From contig NZ_JALEIK010000004.1 in the NCBI RefSeq assembly GCF_022770205.1, forward strand, positions 1 through 64,000: 64,000 bases of DNA. Reading direction: 5' to 3'. The position numbers and the translations under genes are program-made. This document shows, one piece after another, positions 29,735 to 38,694 of this stretch. A model generated the notes under the pieces. The model was not told the origin of the DNA and ran no database searches. It was given only the letters and a program-made list of their open reading frames with translations. The first letter of the stretch is position 1, and every line of letters starts with the position of its first letter. The stretch comes from Helicobacter sp. Lineage in GTDB: Bacteria; Campylobacterota; Campylobacteria; Campylobacterales; Helicobacteraceae.

Positions 29735-32285
29735 AAAACTATATGAAACCTTACTAGAAGAGTTTGGAAAAAGAGGATTAGAAGAGATAGAGATACCTTT
29801 TTATATCAAAGAAAATTTATCCAAAGAGCTAAGAATCTACCAAGAAAAAGCACTGAAATATTATTATGCTAATGGAGATTCTATAAAACAAAATCATTTA
29901 ATGTTTAATATGGCAACAGGTAGTGGCAAAACGCTCATAATGGCTGCTTTAATGCTTGAATGTTATAAGAATGGATATAGGGATTTTATTTTCTTTGTCA
30001 ATTCTAATTCTATACTAGAAAAAACTAAGGCGAATTTTGCTGATAAATCTTCAAGTAAATATCTTTTTAAAGAAAATATTAATATAGATTCTAAAAATGT
30101 AGAAATTAATATTATTAATAATCTAAGTGAGAGTAAAGAGGAATGCATCAATATACATTTTACAACGATACAAGCTTTATACTCTTTGTTTAAAACAGAA
30201 AAGGAAAATTCTTTAAGTTTTAGTGATTTAGTGGATAAAAAGATTGTGTTATTAGCCGATGAAGCACACCATTTAAATAGCAATACCAAAAGTAAAAGTG
30301 AAAAAGAAAATAAAGAGGGGTGGGAGAAAAATATACATAAGGCTTATGCAAGCAATAAAGAAAATTTATTATTTGAATTTAGTGCTACAATACCACAAGA
30401 GGCTAATGTTTTAGAAAAATATACAGATAAAATCATTTATGAATATGCTTTAAAAGAGTTTTGCAAAGATGGCTATTCTAAACGGATATTTCTAACAAAA
30501 TATAGCAATGAAACCTTAGAGTATAGAATCTTAGGCAGTATGCTAGCAAGCCTTTATAGAGAGCTACTCGCACAAAAGCATAATATACGATTAAAACCTG
30601 TAATAATGTATAAGAGTGAATCTATAAATGAATCAAAACAAAATCAAAAGCTTTTTATAGATTTTTTAGAAAATTTAGAAGATTCTCAAATAAGTAGATT
30701 CTATGAAAATATTGATAAACAAAGTGAGCTTTTACATAAAAGCTTAGAATTTTTTAAAAAAGAATATGGCTTATCGTATGCAAATAACATTATTCACTTT
30801 TTAAAGAATAACTTTAAATCATTGTATATATTAAACACAAATAATGAAAAAGAGCTTGAAAAAAATCAAGTATTATTAAATACCTTAGAAGATATAAGCA
30901 ATGAAATAAGAGTGATTTTTTCAGTAGATAAACTCAATGAAGGTTGGGATGTGCTAAACCTTTTTGATATAGTAAGACTTGGAGGCAATAAAGCTAGTAA
31001 GGCTATTACAACTAAGGAAGTGCAGCTTATAGGAAGAGGTGCTAGATATTATCCTTTTAAAACACCTTCATTGGAATTTAATGATAATTCCAATGATGAT
31101 TTTATGTCTATAAGAAAATATGATAATGACTTAGACAATGAGCTAAATGCATTGGAGAGACTAAGCTACCATACTATTAATGATGTCGCATTTATTAAAA
31201 ATCTTAATGAAAGTATGAATAAGCAGGGCTTGTTATTTGAAGAAGAAAAAATGCGTGTGGATTTAATTGTCAATGAAAAGATAAAGCCTATTATTGATAA
31301 TAACGAAATTTATTATGCTAATAATAAAAGGACTAGAAGAATAGATTTAACACATTTTTCTATGACAAGAACTGAAATAGAGCAGAAAATAAAAGGACTA
31401 CAAATTCCACTTTTTTCAAACTCTATAAAAGAGAGTGAAGAAAAATTTGAAAAAATGAAAGAAGAATATGATTTGCAAAACTCTTCAACACTTGAATCCC
31501 TTATAGAGACTAAATATTTTTTAAAAGCAATGAATATGTTAGGACTTAGTTTTAAAGAAATTAATAAGAATCTTGACTTCACAAGCAAAAGGGATTTTAT
31601 AGAAAATTATTTAAAAAAAATATATGTATGCTTTTCAAAAAAACAAACATTTAATATGGAAAATAATATTGAAATAGCAAAGTATGTTTTGAAAAATTTT
31701 AAATCCTTAAAGCAAAGTATCAAGCAGGAATATGAAGTAAGGGATTTTGAGGCTCATAAATTTAATATAGGCGATAGAATAATCTTTAAAAACAATGATG
31801 ATAAATTTGAAGATTCTAAATTTACTTGGTTATACCATAAGGCTTTTTGCTATGATAGTAAGCTAGAAATAGAGTTTTTGGAATTTATACAGAGCAAAAA
31901 AGATGATATTGATGCGATATTTTCTCAATGGTTTATTGTGCGAAATGAAGGATTTAAAGAATTTAAAATTTATGATAATCGCAAAGATGAAGTAACTTAT
32001 GGAATGGGCTTTGAGCCTGATTTTATTTTCTTTGGCAAAAGATTGGATGAAAAGAATGATAAGTTTTTAAGTATTCAATGTTTTATAGAAATAAAGGGAG
32101 AGCATTTAGTGCATAAGGATAGCTGGAAAGAGAAGTTTTTAGAAATCTTAAAGGGTGAAAAAATTAATGCAGAGATAAATAAAACATTGACATTAGAATC
32201 TTTACCATTTTTCATAGATAAAGATATAAGCAAAAATCAAACATTTATTGATGAATTTGACGAGTTTTTAAATAAACAGAAATAA
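29727..32285 (+). CDS. res: Type III restriction endonuclease subunit (Res)
   Basis: ATP-dependent translocase and nuclease partner of Mod. The SF2 helicase motifs are Walker A ATGSGKT (63-69), DEAH (178-181), FSATIP near 220, and a C-terminal motif VI GRGARYYPF near 440. A PD-(D/E)xK nuclease follows near the end: EPDFIFF (about 763-769) and FIEIKGEH (about 786-793). It is 852 residues from the ATG at 29727, which overlaps the mod stop and has GGTGA just upstream. No frame disruption was seen, so the system appears intact. AT-rich codons (many ATA and AGA) mark it as acquired. Confidence 0.93.
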   Translation: MSKKLYETLLEEFGKRGLEEIEIPFYIKENLSKELRIYQEKALKYYYANGDSIKQNHLMFNMATGSGKTLIMAALMLECYKNGYRDFIFFVNSNSILEKTKANFADKSSSKYLFKENINIDSKNVEINIINNLSESKEECINIHFTTIQALYSLFKTEKENSLSFSDLVDKKIVLLADEAHHLNSNTKSKSEKENKEGWEKNIHKAYASNKENLLFEFSATIPQEANVLEKYTDKIIYEYALKEFCKDGYSKRIFLTKYSNETLEYRILGSMLASLYRELLAQKHNIRLKPVIMYKSESINESKQNQKLFIDFLENLEDSQISRFYENIDKQSELLHKSLEFFKKEYGLSYANNIIHFLKNNFKSLYILNTNNEKELEKNQVLLNTLEDISNEIRVIFSVDKLNEGWDVLNLFDIVRLGGNKASKAITTKEVQLIGRGARYYPFKTPSLEFNDNSNDDFMSIRKYDNDLDNELNALERLSYHTINDVAFIKNLNESMNKQGLLFEEEKMRVDLIVNEKIKPIIDNNEIYYANNKRTRRIDLTHFSMTRTEIEQKIKGLQIPLFSNSIKESEEKFEKMKEEYDLQNSSTLESLIETKYFLKAMNMLGLSFKEINKNLDFTSKRDFIENYLKKIYVCFSKKQTFNMENNIEIAKYVLKNFKSLKQSIKQEYEVRDFEAHKFNIGDRIIFKNNDDKFEDSKFTWLYHKAFCYDSKLEIEFLEFIQSKKDDIDAIFSQWFIVRNEGFKEFKIYDNRKDEVTYGMGFEPDFIFFGKRLDEKNDKFLSIQCFIEIKGEHLVHKDSWKEKFLEILKGEKINAEINKTLTLESLPFFIDKDISKNQTFIDEFDEFLNKQK

Positions 32286-32315
32286 AAATATTAAGCCCTA
32301 TTCTTTATCATCCAT

Positions 32316-32654
32316 TTATTTATTGTGTTTAAAATTTTGCAAATATTTATAAATTGCTTCAATCTCATTTGCTGTTAAATAATACTTTGGCATCACACGC
32401 TTTCCTTTTTGCAAAGCATCTTTAAAAGTTTCAAAATCTAAATTATTAATGCGCGGAGCATAAATAAATTTTGTCTGACCTTTGTGCGTGTAATTTGCAA
32501 TTTTATCCCCCTGCCCATATTGTCCGTGGCATTCCACACAACCAATTCCGCGCGGATTTTCATAAAGCATTTTTCCATATTCAAGCGGAGTAATAAAACT
32601 TTCTCCTGCCTTCAAAAACACTACACTGCATATAAAAGCTAGCATAAAATACAA
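32316..32654 (-). CDS. Periplasmic monohaem cytochrome c
   Basis: A 112-residue small class I-type cytochrome c. A signal peptide (about residues 1-17) precedes the single haem-binding motif CVECH (about 40-44, in GIGCVECHGQYGQGD). A Met ligand candidate is in VMPKYYLT near residue 88. The start is a TTG with AGGG six bases upstream; an ATG three codons later is possible. It is likely a soluble electron carrier, but the partner is unknown. It marks the return to ordinary chromosome after the restriction-modification island, converging on res. Confidence 0.85.
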   Translation of the reverse strand: MYFMLAFICSVVFLKAGESFITPLEYGKMLYENPRGIGCVECHGQYGQGDKIANYTHKGQTKFIYAPRINNLDFETFKDALQKGKRVMPKYYLTANEIEAIYKYLQNFKHNK

Positions 32655-32767
32655 AGCAATCCCTTTAAAATTTTCTCAAATCATAGCAAAAATAGATTTA
32701 AATGCACTTGTAAAGGCTTTAGTAAAAATTCTAAATTGGCTTAAAGATATAAAAACTTTACTTTTAC

Positions 32768-32773
32768 TATAAT
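32768..32773 (+). promoter_or_regulatory. -10 hexamer of the folD promoter
   Basis: A perfect TATAAT, in the context TTACTATAATTG, lies 43 bases before the folD ATG. The region upstream is A/T-tract-rich, and AAGGG and AGGA precede the start codon. It would drive the folD-lepB-M50-rpiB operon. Confidence 0.5.
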
Positions 32774-32816
32774 TGCAAAATTATTTTAAAAAATTTTAAT
32801 TTTTAAGGGCTTAGGA

Positions 32817-33668
32817 ATGCAAATTTTAGATGGAAAGGCACTCGCACAAGAGATTGAAAACACTATCCAACAAGAAGTGCAACTTCTAAATAAAGAAGGC
32901 ATAACTCCCGGGCTTGCTGTGATTTTAGTTGGCAATGATCCTGCTTCACAAAGCTATATCAATATGAAAGCAAAGGCTTGCAAGCGCACTGGAATCTACT
33001 CTATCACACACGAAATGCCAGAAAATATCAAGCAAGAATCCCTCTTACAAACCATTGCAATGCTTAATCAAAACCCAAACATTGATGGAATCCTAGTGCA
33101 ACTCCCATTACCAAAACACATTGACACAACTGCTGTTTTAGAAACCATTGCGCCGCACAAAGATGTTGATGGATTCCATCCTTTTAATATGGGGCGCATT
33201 TTTGCAAATCTTGATGGCTTCATTCCTGCTACACCAATGGGAGTTATCACGCTTTTAAAGCATTACAACATTGCATTACAAGGGAAAAATGTAGTCATTG
33301 TTGGTGCTAGCAATATCGTTGGCAAACCTTTAGCCGCCCTATTTTTAAACCAAAACGCAACCATTACGCTTTGTCATATTTACACACAAGATTTAATCCA
33401 GCACACCAAAAAAGCGGATATTTTATGTGTGGCTGTGGGAAAACCAAATCTTATTTCAAAAGATATGGTAAAAGAAGGAGCAATCGTTGTGGATATAGGG
33501 ATTAGTAAATTAGATGATGGTAAAATCCTAGGCGATGTGGATTTTTTAAATGTCTCTCCAAAATGCAGCTTCATCACTCCAGTCCCCGGTGGCGTTGGAC
33601 CAATGACAATTGCTTCACTGCTACAAAATACACTAAAAGCGGCAAAACTCCGCACTAAAAAACACTAA
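32817..33668 (+). CDS. folD: Methylenetetrahydrofolate dehydrogenase / cyclohydrolase
   Basis: Bifunctional one-carbon enzyme interconverting 5,10-methylene- and 10-formyl-tetrahydrofolate with NADP+. The catalytic Tyr47-Lys51 pair is in SYINMKAKACK, the VQLPLPKH loop is near residue 97, DGFHPFNMGR near 125, and the nucleotide-binding VVIVGASNIVGKPLA near 160. The family C-terminal TPVPGGVGPMTIA is intact. At 283 residues it is normal. It heads a rightward run with lepB, the M50 gene and rpiB, the same order as in H. pylori. Confidence 0.96.
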   Translation: MQILDGKALAQEIENTIQQEVQLLNKEGITPGLAVILVGNDPASQSYINMKAKACKRTGIYSITHEMPENIKQESLLQTIAMLNQNPNIDGILVQLPLPKHIDTTAVLETIAPHKDVDGFHPFNMGRIFANLDGFIPATPMGVITLLKHYNIALQGKNVVIVGASNIVGKPLAALFLNQNATITLCHIYTQDLIQHTKKADILCVAVGKPNLISKDMVKEGAIVVDIGISKLDDGKILGDVDFLNVSPKCSFITPVPGGVGPMTIASLLQNTLKAAKLRTKKH

Positions 33669-33676
33669 GGATTCCA

Positions 33677-34492
33677 ATGCGCAATATTTTTGTTAAATTC
33701 TTTCATTTTGCAAATAGCTGGATAGGCACAATTGTGATTGTGCTTGGGGTTATTTTTTTTGGCATACAAGCCTTTGTGATTCCAAGCGGAAGTATGTTAA
33801 ACACGCTACTTATTGGAGATAATCTCTTTGTTAAAAAATTTTCTTATGGAATCCCAACACCTACAATTCCTTGGATTGAATTACAAATTTTGCCCGATTT
33901 TAACAAGAATGGACATTTATTTGAAGGAAAACGACCAGAGCGCGGAGATATTGTCGTTTTCAGAGATCCCAATGCACCAAAAATCCACTTTGTTAAGCGC
34001 AATGTTGCCATTGGTGGTGATGAAATTCTCTACACAAAAGAAGGATTATGGGTGCATTTTAGCAGTGCTTCTAACTACAAAGACACGAGTGCTAAATCAC
34101 TTACATTTAATAACAAAACATTCTACTATGAACCTTACGCAAAGCATCACGCGGGAGTGCATTACACAGACACTTCCCTAGATGCTTTCCACCAACTCAT
34201 AATTTTACAGCACAATGGTGAGAAAATTGCAATGGAACCTGTGCGCTTGAGCAATGGTGCCTTAGGATTCCACGCTATTGTTAAGGAGGATGAATATTTT
34301 ATGATGGGTGATAACCGCAATAATTCTAGCGACTCTCGCTTTTGGGGTGCTGTGCCTTATAGATACATTGTAGGCAAACCTTGGCTTATCTATTTCAGTT
34401 GGGATGATGCTTTTAATATCCGTTGGGAGCGCATTGGAAAAAGTGTAGAAAGCTTAGAAAAACAAGCCCTTAAAACAAAAATGGAATCCTAA
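33677..34492 (+). CDS. lepB: Signal peptidase I
   Basis: Membrane protease that removes Sec/Tat signal peptides. A hydrophobic anchor (about 14-34) is followed by the catalytic Ser in PSGSMLNTLLIGD (about 37-49). The general-base Lys is in HFVKRNVAIGGDE (about 109-121), and the box E motif MGDNRNNSSDSR lies near 212. Length 271 matches the epsilonproteobacterial form. It begins eight bases after folD and its stop immediately precedes the M50 gene start. Confidence 0.95.
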   Translation: MRNIFVKFFHFANSWIGTIVIVLGVIFFGIQAFVIPSGSMLNTLLIGDNLFVKKFSYGIPTPTIPWIELQILPDFNKNGHLFEGKRPERGDIVVFRDPNAPKIHFVKRNVAIGGDEILYTKEGLWVHFSSASNYKDTSAKSLTFNNKTFYYEPYAKHHAGVHYTDTSLDAFHQLIILQHNGEKIAMEPVRLSNGALGFHAIVKEDEYFMMGDNRNNSSDSRFWGAVPYRYIVGKPWLIYFSWDDAFNIRWERIGKSVESLEKQALKTKMES

Positions 34493-35164
34493 ATGTTTGA
34501 CATTCCATTGCTTTATAAAATTCCCATTATGATGCTTGCGCTTTTAGTAGCAATCATCGGGCACGAGATAATGCACGGCTACATTGCACTAAGGTTTGGC
34601 GACACAACGGCACGCGATGCAAAACGCCTAAGTTTAAATCCCATTGTCCATATTGATTTAATCGGCTCAATTGTAATCCCCGGAGCTTTGTTTTTAGCAA
34701 ATGCTCCTTTTTTATTTGGTTGGGCAAAGCCAGTGCCTGTGCGCATTGATCGCGTTGTGTATAATGGCGGATATTTTGGAGCTTTTAGTGTTTCAATAGC
34801 AGGCGTGGCGTATAATTTTACTCTAGCAGTGTTTGCTAGTGTTTTAATTTACACACTAGAGAGTAATAGATTTATCGCATTAGAAAATGGACATTTTCTT
34901 TTATTGCTGTTTCTTTATTTTTTCTTACAACTTCTCATTTATAATGTTGTGCTAGCTGTGTTTAATCTTATTCCGATTCCACCTTTAGATGGTGCAAATG
35001 CAGTGGCTTATTTTGGATTAATGTTTAAAAATGATTTTTTTGCAAGAATTTTTAATAAGATTCCACCAATGACTGGAATGCTAGCACTCATCATCCTCTT
35101 AAGCACACCGCTATCAAATCTCATTTTTATCCCCGTGCAATCCATTATTAATTTGCTTTTATAG
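34493..35164 (+). CDS. M50 (site-2-protease-like) membrane metalloprotease
   Basis: A 223-residue polytopic protein with the zinc motif HEIMH (about 24-28) inside the first hydrophobic segment. A second metal-ligand motif IPIPPLDGANAVAY lies near 160-175, the N-P-x-D-G-x-type motif of S2P proteases. There is no PDZ domain, so it is the minimal form. It starts directly after the lepB stop and is followed nine bases later by rpiB. Substrates are unknown; intramembrane cleavage of regulators or peptides is a family-level inference. Confidence 0.88.
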   Translation: MFDIPLLYKIPIMMLALLVAIIGHEIMHGYIALRFGDTTARDAKRLSLNPIVHIDLIGSIVIPGALFLANAPFLFGWAKPVPVRIDRVVYNGGYFGAFSVSIAGVAYNFTLAVFASVLIYTLESNRFIALENGHFLLLLFLYFFLQLLIYNVVLAVFNLIPIPPLDGANAVAYFGLMFKNDFFARIFNKIPPMTGMLALIILLSTPLSNLIFIPVQSIINLLL

Positions 35165-35172
35165 GAGATTTT

Positions 35173-35598
35173 ATGCAGTTTTTCATCGCAAGTGATCACG
35201 CAGGTTTTCATCTAAAAACTTCCGTTTTAGAAATGTTAAAACAAATGGAATATGAAGTGATAGATTTAGGACCAACGGATGCAGAGCGTGTGGATTATCC
35301 AGATTTTGCAAATATTTTATGCAAAAAGGTATTAGAAAATACAGGAAGTTTTGGAGTCTTAATTTGTGGTAGCGGAATTGGAATGAGTATTGCTGCTAAT
35401 CGCCATCAAGGAATCCGTGCTGCACTTTGCACAGAGCCTTATAGTGCTGCGATGAGCCGTGCGCACAATAACGCCAATGTGCTTTGCCTTGGTGCGCGCA
35501 TAGTTGGAATCGGAATGGTAGAAAGCATTCTAAAAAGCTTTTGTGAAGGAGTTTTTGAAGGTGGTCGTCACGCTTGTCGCATAGACAAATTACAATAA
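35173..35598 (+). CDS. rpiB: Ribose-5-phosphate isomerase B
   Basis: Interconverts ribose 5-phosphate and ribulose 5-phosphate. Substrate-binding SDHAGFHLK is at residues 7-15. The catalytic Cys65 is in ICGSGIGMSIAANR, and RAHNNANVLCLGARI follows. Length 141 is typical. GGAG seven bases before the ATG gives a good initiation site. It follows the M50 gene in the folD operon, as in H. pylori, where the homologue was once called a galactosidase acetyltransferase. Confidence 0.95.
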   Translation: MQFFIASDHAGFHLKTSVLEMLKQMEYEVIDLGPTDAERVDYPDFANILCKKVLENTGSFGVLICGSGIGMSIAANRHQGIRAALCTEPYSAAMSRAHNNANVLCLGARIVGIGMVESILKSFCEGVFEGGRHACRIDKLQ

Positions 35599-35608
35599 AG
35601 GAATCTTT

Positions 35609-35947
35609 ATGGCGCAATTTACGCAATGGCTATTTTTAACCACTTTTATTCTTTTTATTTTATTTATGGTTGTTAAAACTTTCTTTTACAAAAGCATTGC
35701 CCAAAAAGAAGAAAAAAACAGCGCAGTGATGAAACTCACCTTGCAAGAAGCAGAGATTCTAATCCGCAAACACCAACTCCAACTCCAAAGAGCACTAGGA
35801 AACATTGACATTCTAACTGATGAAATCACTGCCCTACGCAATGAAGTCAAAGCCTTAAAACAACGCAATTCTCAATACCGCGTAGAGAGCGAAAAATACA
35901 AAAGTAAAATTAAAGATTTAGAACAAAAAATTGAAGCACTGCTATAA
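35609..35947 (+). CDS. Small membrane-anchored coiled-coil protein
   Basis: A 112-residue protein with one N-terminal hydrophobic segment (about 7-25). A charged helix follows, running to the end with heptad-like spacing (LQLQRALGNIDILTDEI, then KALKQRNSQY). AAAGGA precedes its ATG. It is the last gene of the folD run and occupies the place of the uncharacterised H. pylori HP0573. No enzymatic motif is present. The function is not recognised. Confidence 0.7.
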   Translation: MAQFTQWLFLTTFILFILFMVVKTFFYKSIAQKEEKNSAVMKLTLQEAEILIRKHQLQLQRALGNIDILTDEITALRNEVKALKQRNSQYRVESEKYKSKIKDLEQKIEALL

Positions 35948-35961
35948 CACTAATGCGCATT

Positions 35962-36846
35962 TTAAGCGTGCCAATTCTTTTTGGATTCCATAAATTTTCC
36001 ACGCACTGCCTTTGCAAAGGGAATAAAAGCGTGGCGGTGTTTTTTAGCAAGATTTTGCATTTTTTTTAATCGCATTTTAGGAATTGCATAAAGCATTTGG
36101 TATTCCTCCGGTGCATACAACCAATCTCCTTTAGGCTTAAAAACTCTGAAACTTAAGCGATTTAAACGGCTAAGGCGTGGAAGCTCCATAAAGATTCCAT
36201 CTGAAATATCCATTCCAGCCCTTGCAATAAAATTAAGTTCTAAAAGCATTTTGGGATATAAAATTGGCTTTGCAAAGCGCGTGTTGCTTTGGATTTTGCT
36301 ATTTTTATGGAATCGTAATGCGATTTTTAATGCCTTTGCGTTTTTGCCAAAAGCCTGTGTTTTGCAATGCGTTAGCACACTATTTGGACTAATATAGCCT
36401 AAAATATCCCCCTTTTTAATGCCTGCTCTAGTTAGAATTCTGCCTTTTTGCACTTTGCCTAAAAGCGTTAGTGAAAAATGTAGTTTATCTCCAGCAATCG
36501 TATCGCCGCCAATGATTTTAACCCTATGCTTTAAAGCGCATCTTCCTATTACATTAGCAAGACTGCTAACTTCCTTAAAACTCTTTGGCAAGGCAAGTGT
36601 CAAAAGGCAAAAAGATGGAATCGCATTCATCGCATAAATATCTGAGAGATTCACAACAAAGCATTTTTCCACAAGGGATTCCAAACTCCCCCACACACGC
36701 TTAAAATGCACATTTTCAAAAAATGCATCACTTGCCACAATATAGCCTGAGCAATCCCTAGCAATCAACACCCCATCATCGCCAATTCCTTCTGTCGCAC
36801 CGCTTTGCACTAGGGAGCGGATAAACGCCTTCTCTCTATCTTGCAT
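35962..36846 (-). CDS. thiL: Thiamine-monophosphate kinase
   Basis: Phosphorylates thiamine monophosphate to the active diphosphate. PurM-like fold signals are present: IGDDGVLIARD (about 21-31), VASDAFFENVHFKR (about 36-49), VVNLSDIYAMNAIPSF (about 68-83), IIGGDTIAGDKL (about 113-124) and AGMDISDGI near 214. At 294 residues it is slightly short but carries all main motifs. It lies three bases after nadC, so it belongs to the leftward nad operon. The C-terminus includes M-E-S-K, encoded by another GGAATCC word. Confidence 0.85.
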   Translation of the reverse strand: MQDREKAFIRSLVQSGATEGIGDDGVLIARDCSGYIVASDAFFENVHFKRVWGSLESLVEKCFVVNLSDIYAMNAIPSFCLLTLALPKSFKEVSSLANVIGRCALKHRVKIIGGDTIAGDKLHFSLTLLGKVQKGRILTRAGIKKGDILGYISPNSVLTHCKTQAFGKNAKALKIALRFHKNSKIQSNTRFAKPILYPKMLLELNFIARAGMDISDGIFMELPRLSRLNRLSFRVFKPKGDWLYAPEEYQMLYAIPKMRLKKMQNLAKKHRHAFIPFAKAVRGKFMESKKNWHA

Positions 36847-36849
36847 CCA

Positions 36850-37677
36850 TTAATCAATTTTCATACTCAAATCCACCCAAACTGCTTGATGGATAATCGC
36901 ACCTGATGAAATCGCATCTACTCCACTTTTTGCATACTCTAAGACATTTTCTAGCGTGATATTGCCACTGGCTTCTAAAAGCACATTTGGAGCTATTGCA
37001 TTGCGCATTTTGACAACATCTTTAATGCTCTCAATGTCCATATTATCGCACATTAAAATATCAATCTCAGCTTCTAATGCTTCCTTTGCCTGCAATAAAT
37101 TCTCGCATTCTACTTCAATCTTTGCGGTAAATGGAATCTTTTTGCGAATGTCTTTGACAAATTTATTTAACGCTAAAATCCTTGTTAAATGCGTATCTTT
37201 TAACATCAAACAATCATCTAATCCTAAGCGATGATTGATAGCACCACCATTGCGCGTGGAGTATTTTTCAAAATCCCTAAGCAACGGGCGCGTTTTACGC
37301 GTATCAAGCAAGATACAATTTGTGCCTTCAAGCTTTTGCACAAATTTATGCGTAAGTGTTGCAATCCCACTAGAATGCTCTAAGAGATTTAAAATTGTGC
37401 GCTCTGCACTTAAAATCTCTGTCATTTTTCCCTTGAAAGTTACAAGTTTTTCACCTCTTCTAAAAGGCATTCCATCTTCAAAGGTAAATTGACATTCTGT
37501 GTTTAAAAGCTCACACAAACGCTCCACATACATTTTACCCGATAGAATCCCCTCTTCTCTAGCGATGATATAGGCTTCAATTTCTGTATGATTTTGCATA
37601 CGCATATACAAATCCCCACGCCCAATGTCTTCTTTAAGCACTTCTTTTAAAAAATCATCTAATAAAATTTTGTGCAT
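36850..37677 (-). CDS. nadC: Nicotinate-nucleotide pyrophosphorylase (carboxylating)
   Basis: Quinolinate phosphoribosyltransferase, the last step of de novo nicotinate mononucleotide synthesis. The family pattern is clear: LKEDIGRGDL (about 14-23), LLEHSSGIATLTHKFV (about 98-113), LDTRKTRPLLRDFEKY with NGGAINHRLGLDDCLMLKD (about 124-162), then KIEVECENL and LEASGNITLENV. Length 275 is normal. A strong AAGGA site precedes the start. It sits just downstream of nadA, matching the H. pylori nadC-nadA-psd order. Confidence 0.95.
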   Translation of the reverse strand: MHKILLDDFLKEVLKEDIGRGDLYMRMQNHTEIEAYIIAREEGILSGKMYVERLCELLNTECQFTFEDGMPFRRGEKLVTFKGKMTEILSAERTILNLLEHSSGIATLTHKFVQKLEGTNCILLDTRKTRPLLRDFEKYSTRNGGAINHRLGLDDCLMLKDTHLTRILALNKFVKDIRKKIPFTAKIEVECENLLQAKEALEAEIDILMCDNMDIESIKDVVKMRNAIAPNVLLEASGNITLENVLEYAKSGVDAISSGAIIHQAVWVDLSMKID

Positions 37678-37688
37678 CTTTTTCCTTT

Positions 37689-38684
37689 TTAAGATAATTC
37701 TAACATTTTATCCAATGCCTGTTTTGCTTTTTTTACAATGTTTTCATCAAGTAAAATCTCATTAAAAGGCTTATTTTCCTTAAGAGACTCCAAACATTTC
37801 AACACATCTTCAAGCGTTGTTTCATTCATTGTTGGACACTCTGGCTTTGTAGCACTCAGCACAAAGGTGTTTTGGATTCCATTAACTTTTGGTCTTAGAC
37901 GATTTACCAAGTTAAACTCCGTCCCAACGGCAATTTTTTGATTAGAATCTAACCCTTGCACATATTTAATAATCTGACTTGTAGAACCCACAAAATCTGC
38001 TTTTTCTACGACTTCAGGCTTGCATTCTGGATGCACAACAATTAAAATCCCCGGATATTTTGCACGATAAAAATCGATGTCTTTTGTGCTAAAGAGTTGA
38101 TGCACAGAGCAAAATCCGTGATAACAAACCACATCTGCATCCCTAACTTTATCCACACTATCCACACCTAAAATCGCACTTTTTAGCCCATTTTGGTGCG
38201 CAAGATTCTGCCCTAAACAATAATCGGGCAAAAAGAAAATCTTTTTTTTCTGTTTGAGTGCGTATTCTAAAATCTTAGAAGCATTAGAGCTTGTGCAAAC
38301 CACACCACCTAGTTCTGCAACTTTTGCCTTAACCTCGGCATTAGAATTAATATAAGTTACGGGAAAAATTTCTGCAATTCCATACTCTTTTAATTGCGCA
38401 ATAGAAGTATCAAAATAATCGCTATCAATCATTCTAGCCATAGAACAGCAAGCAATTTTTGGCATAAATACGCGTTTTTTTGGAGCTAAAATCTTCACAC
38501 TCTGCCCCATAAAGCCAACCCCACAAAAGATAATCTTTGATTTTTCACTTGCACTTGCCTTGCGTGATAACTCTAAGCTATCGCCTGTTAAATCCGCCAT
38601 TTCCACCACTGCATCGCGCTGATAATAATGCGCAACAAGCAGTGCGTCAAGTTCTTTTAATAACTCTTTAATACGCATTTTCAT
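37689..38684 (-). CDS. nadA: Quinolinate synthase A
   Basis: Iron-sulfur enzyme that condenses iminoaspartate with dihydroxyacetone phosphate. Three conserved cysteines fit the 4Fe-4S ligands: in IACCSMARM near residue 78, in [12 protein letters not shown] near 131, and in [11 protein letters not shown] or HPECKPEV in the second half. The start [20 protein letters not shown] is typical. Length 331 fits. Expressed with psd upstream and nadC downstream; the de novo NAD route begins from aspartate, but no nadB is in the window. Confidence 0.95.
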   Translation of the reverse strand: MKMRIKELLKELDALLVAHYYQRDAVVEMADLTGDSLELSRKASASEKSKIIFCGVGFMGQSVKILAPKKRVFMPKIACCSMARMIDSDYFDTSIAQLKEYGIAEIFPVTYINSNAEVKAKVAELGGVVCTSSNASKILEYALKQKKKIFFLPDYCLGQNLAHQNGLKSAILGVDSVDKVRDADVVCYHGFCSVHQLFSTKDIDFYRAKYPGILIVVHPECKPEVVEKADFVGSTSQIIKYVQGLDSNQKIAVGTEFNLVNRLRPKVNGIQNTFVLSATKPECPTMNETTLEDVLKCLESLKENKPFNEILLDENIVKKAKQALDKMLELS

Positions 38685-38694
38685 TTTCTAATCC

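Noticed and set aside
26619-32340. Direct repeats or attachment sites flanking the restriction-modification island
   Set aside because: The two ends share only loose AT-rich similarity around ATATT and AGC; nothing beyond chance, and no tRNA gene is adjacent.
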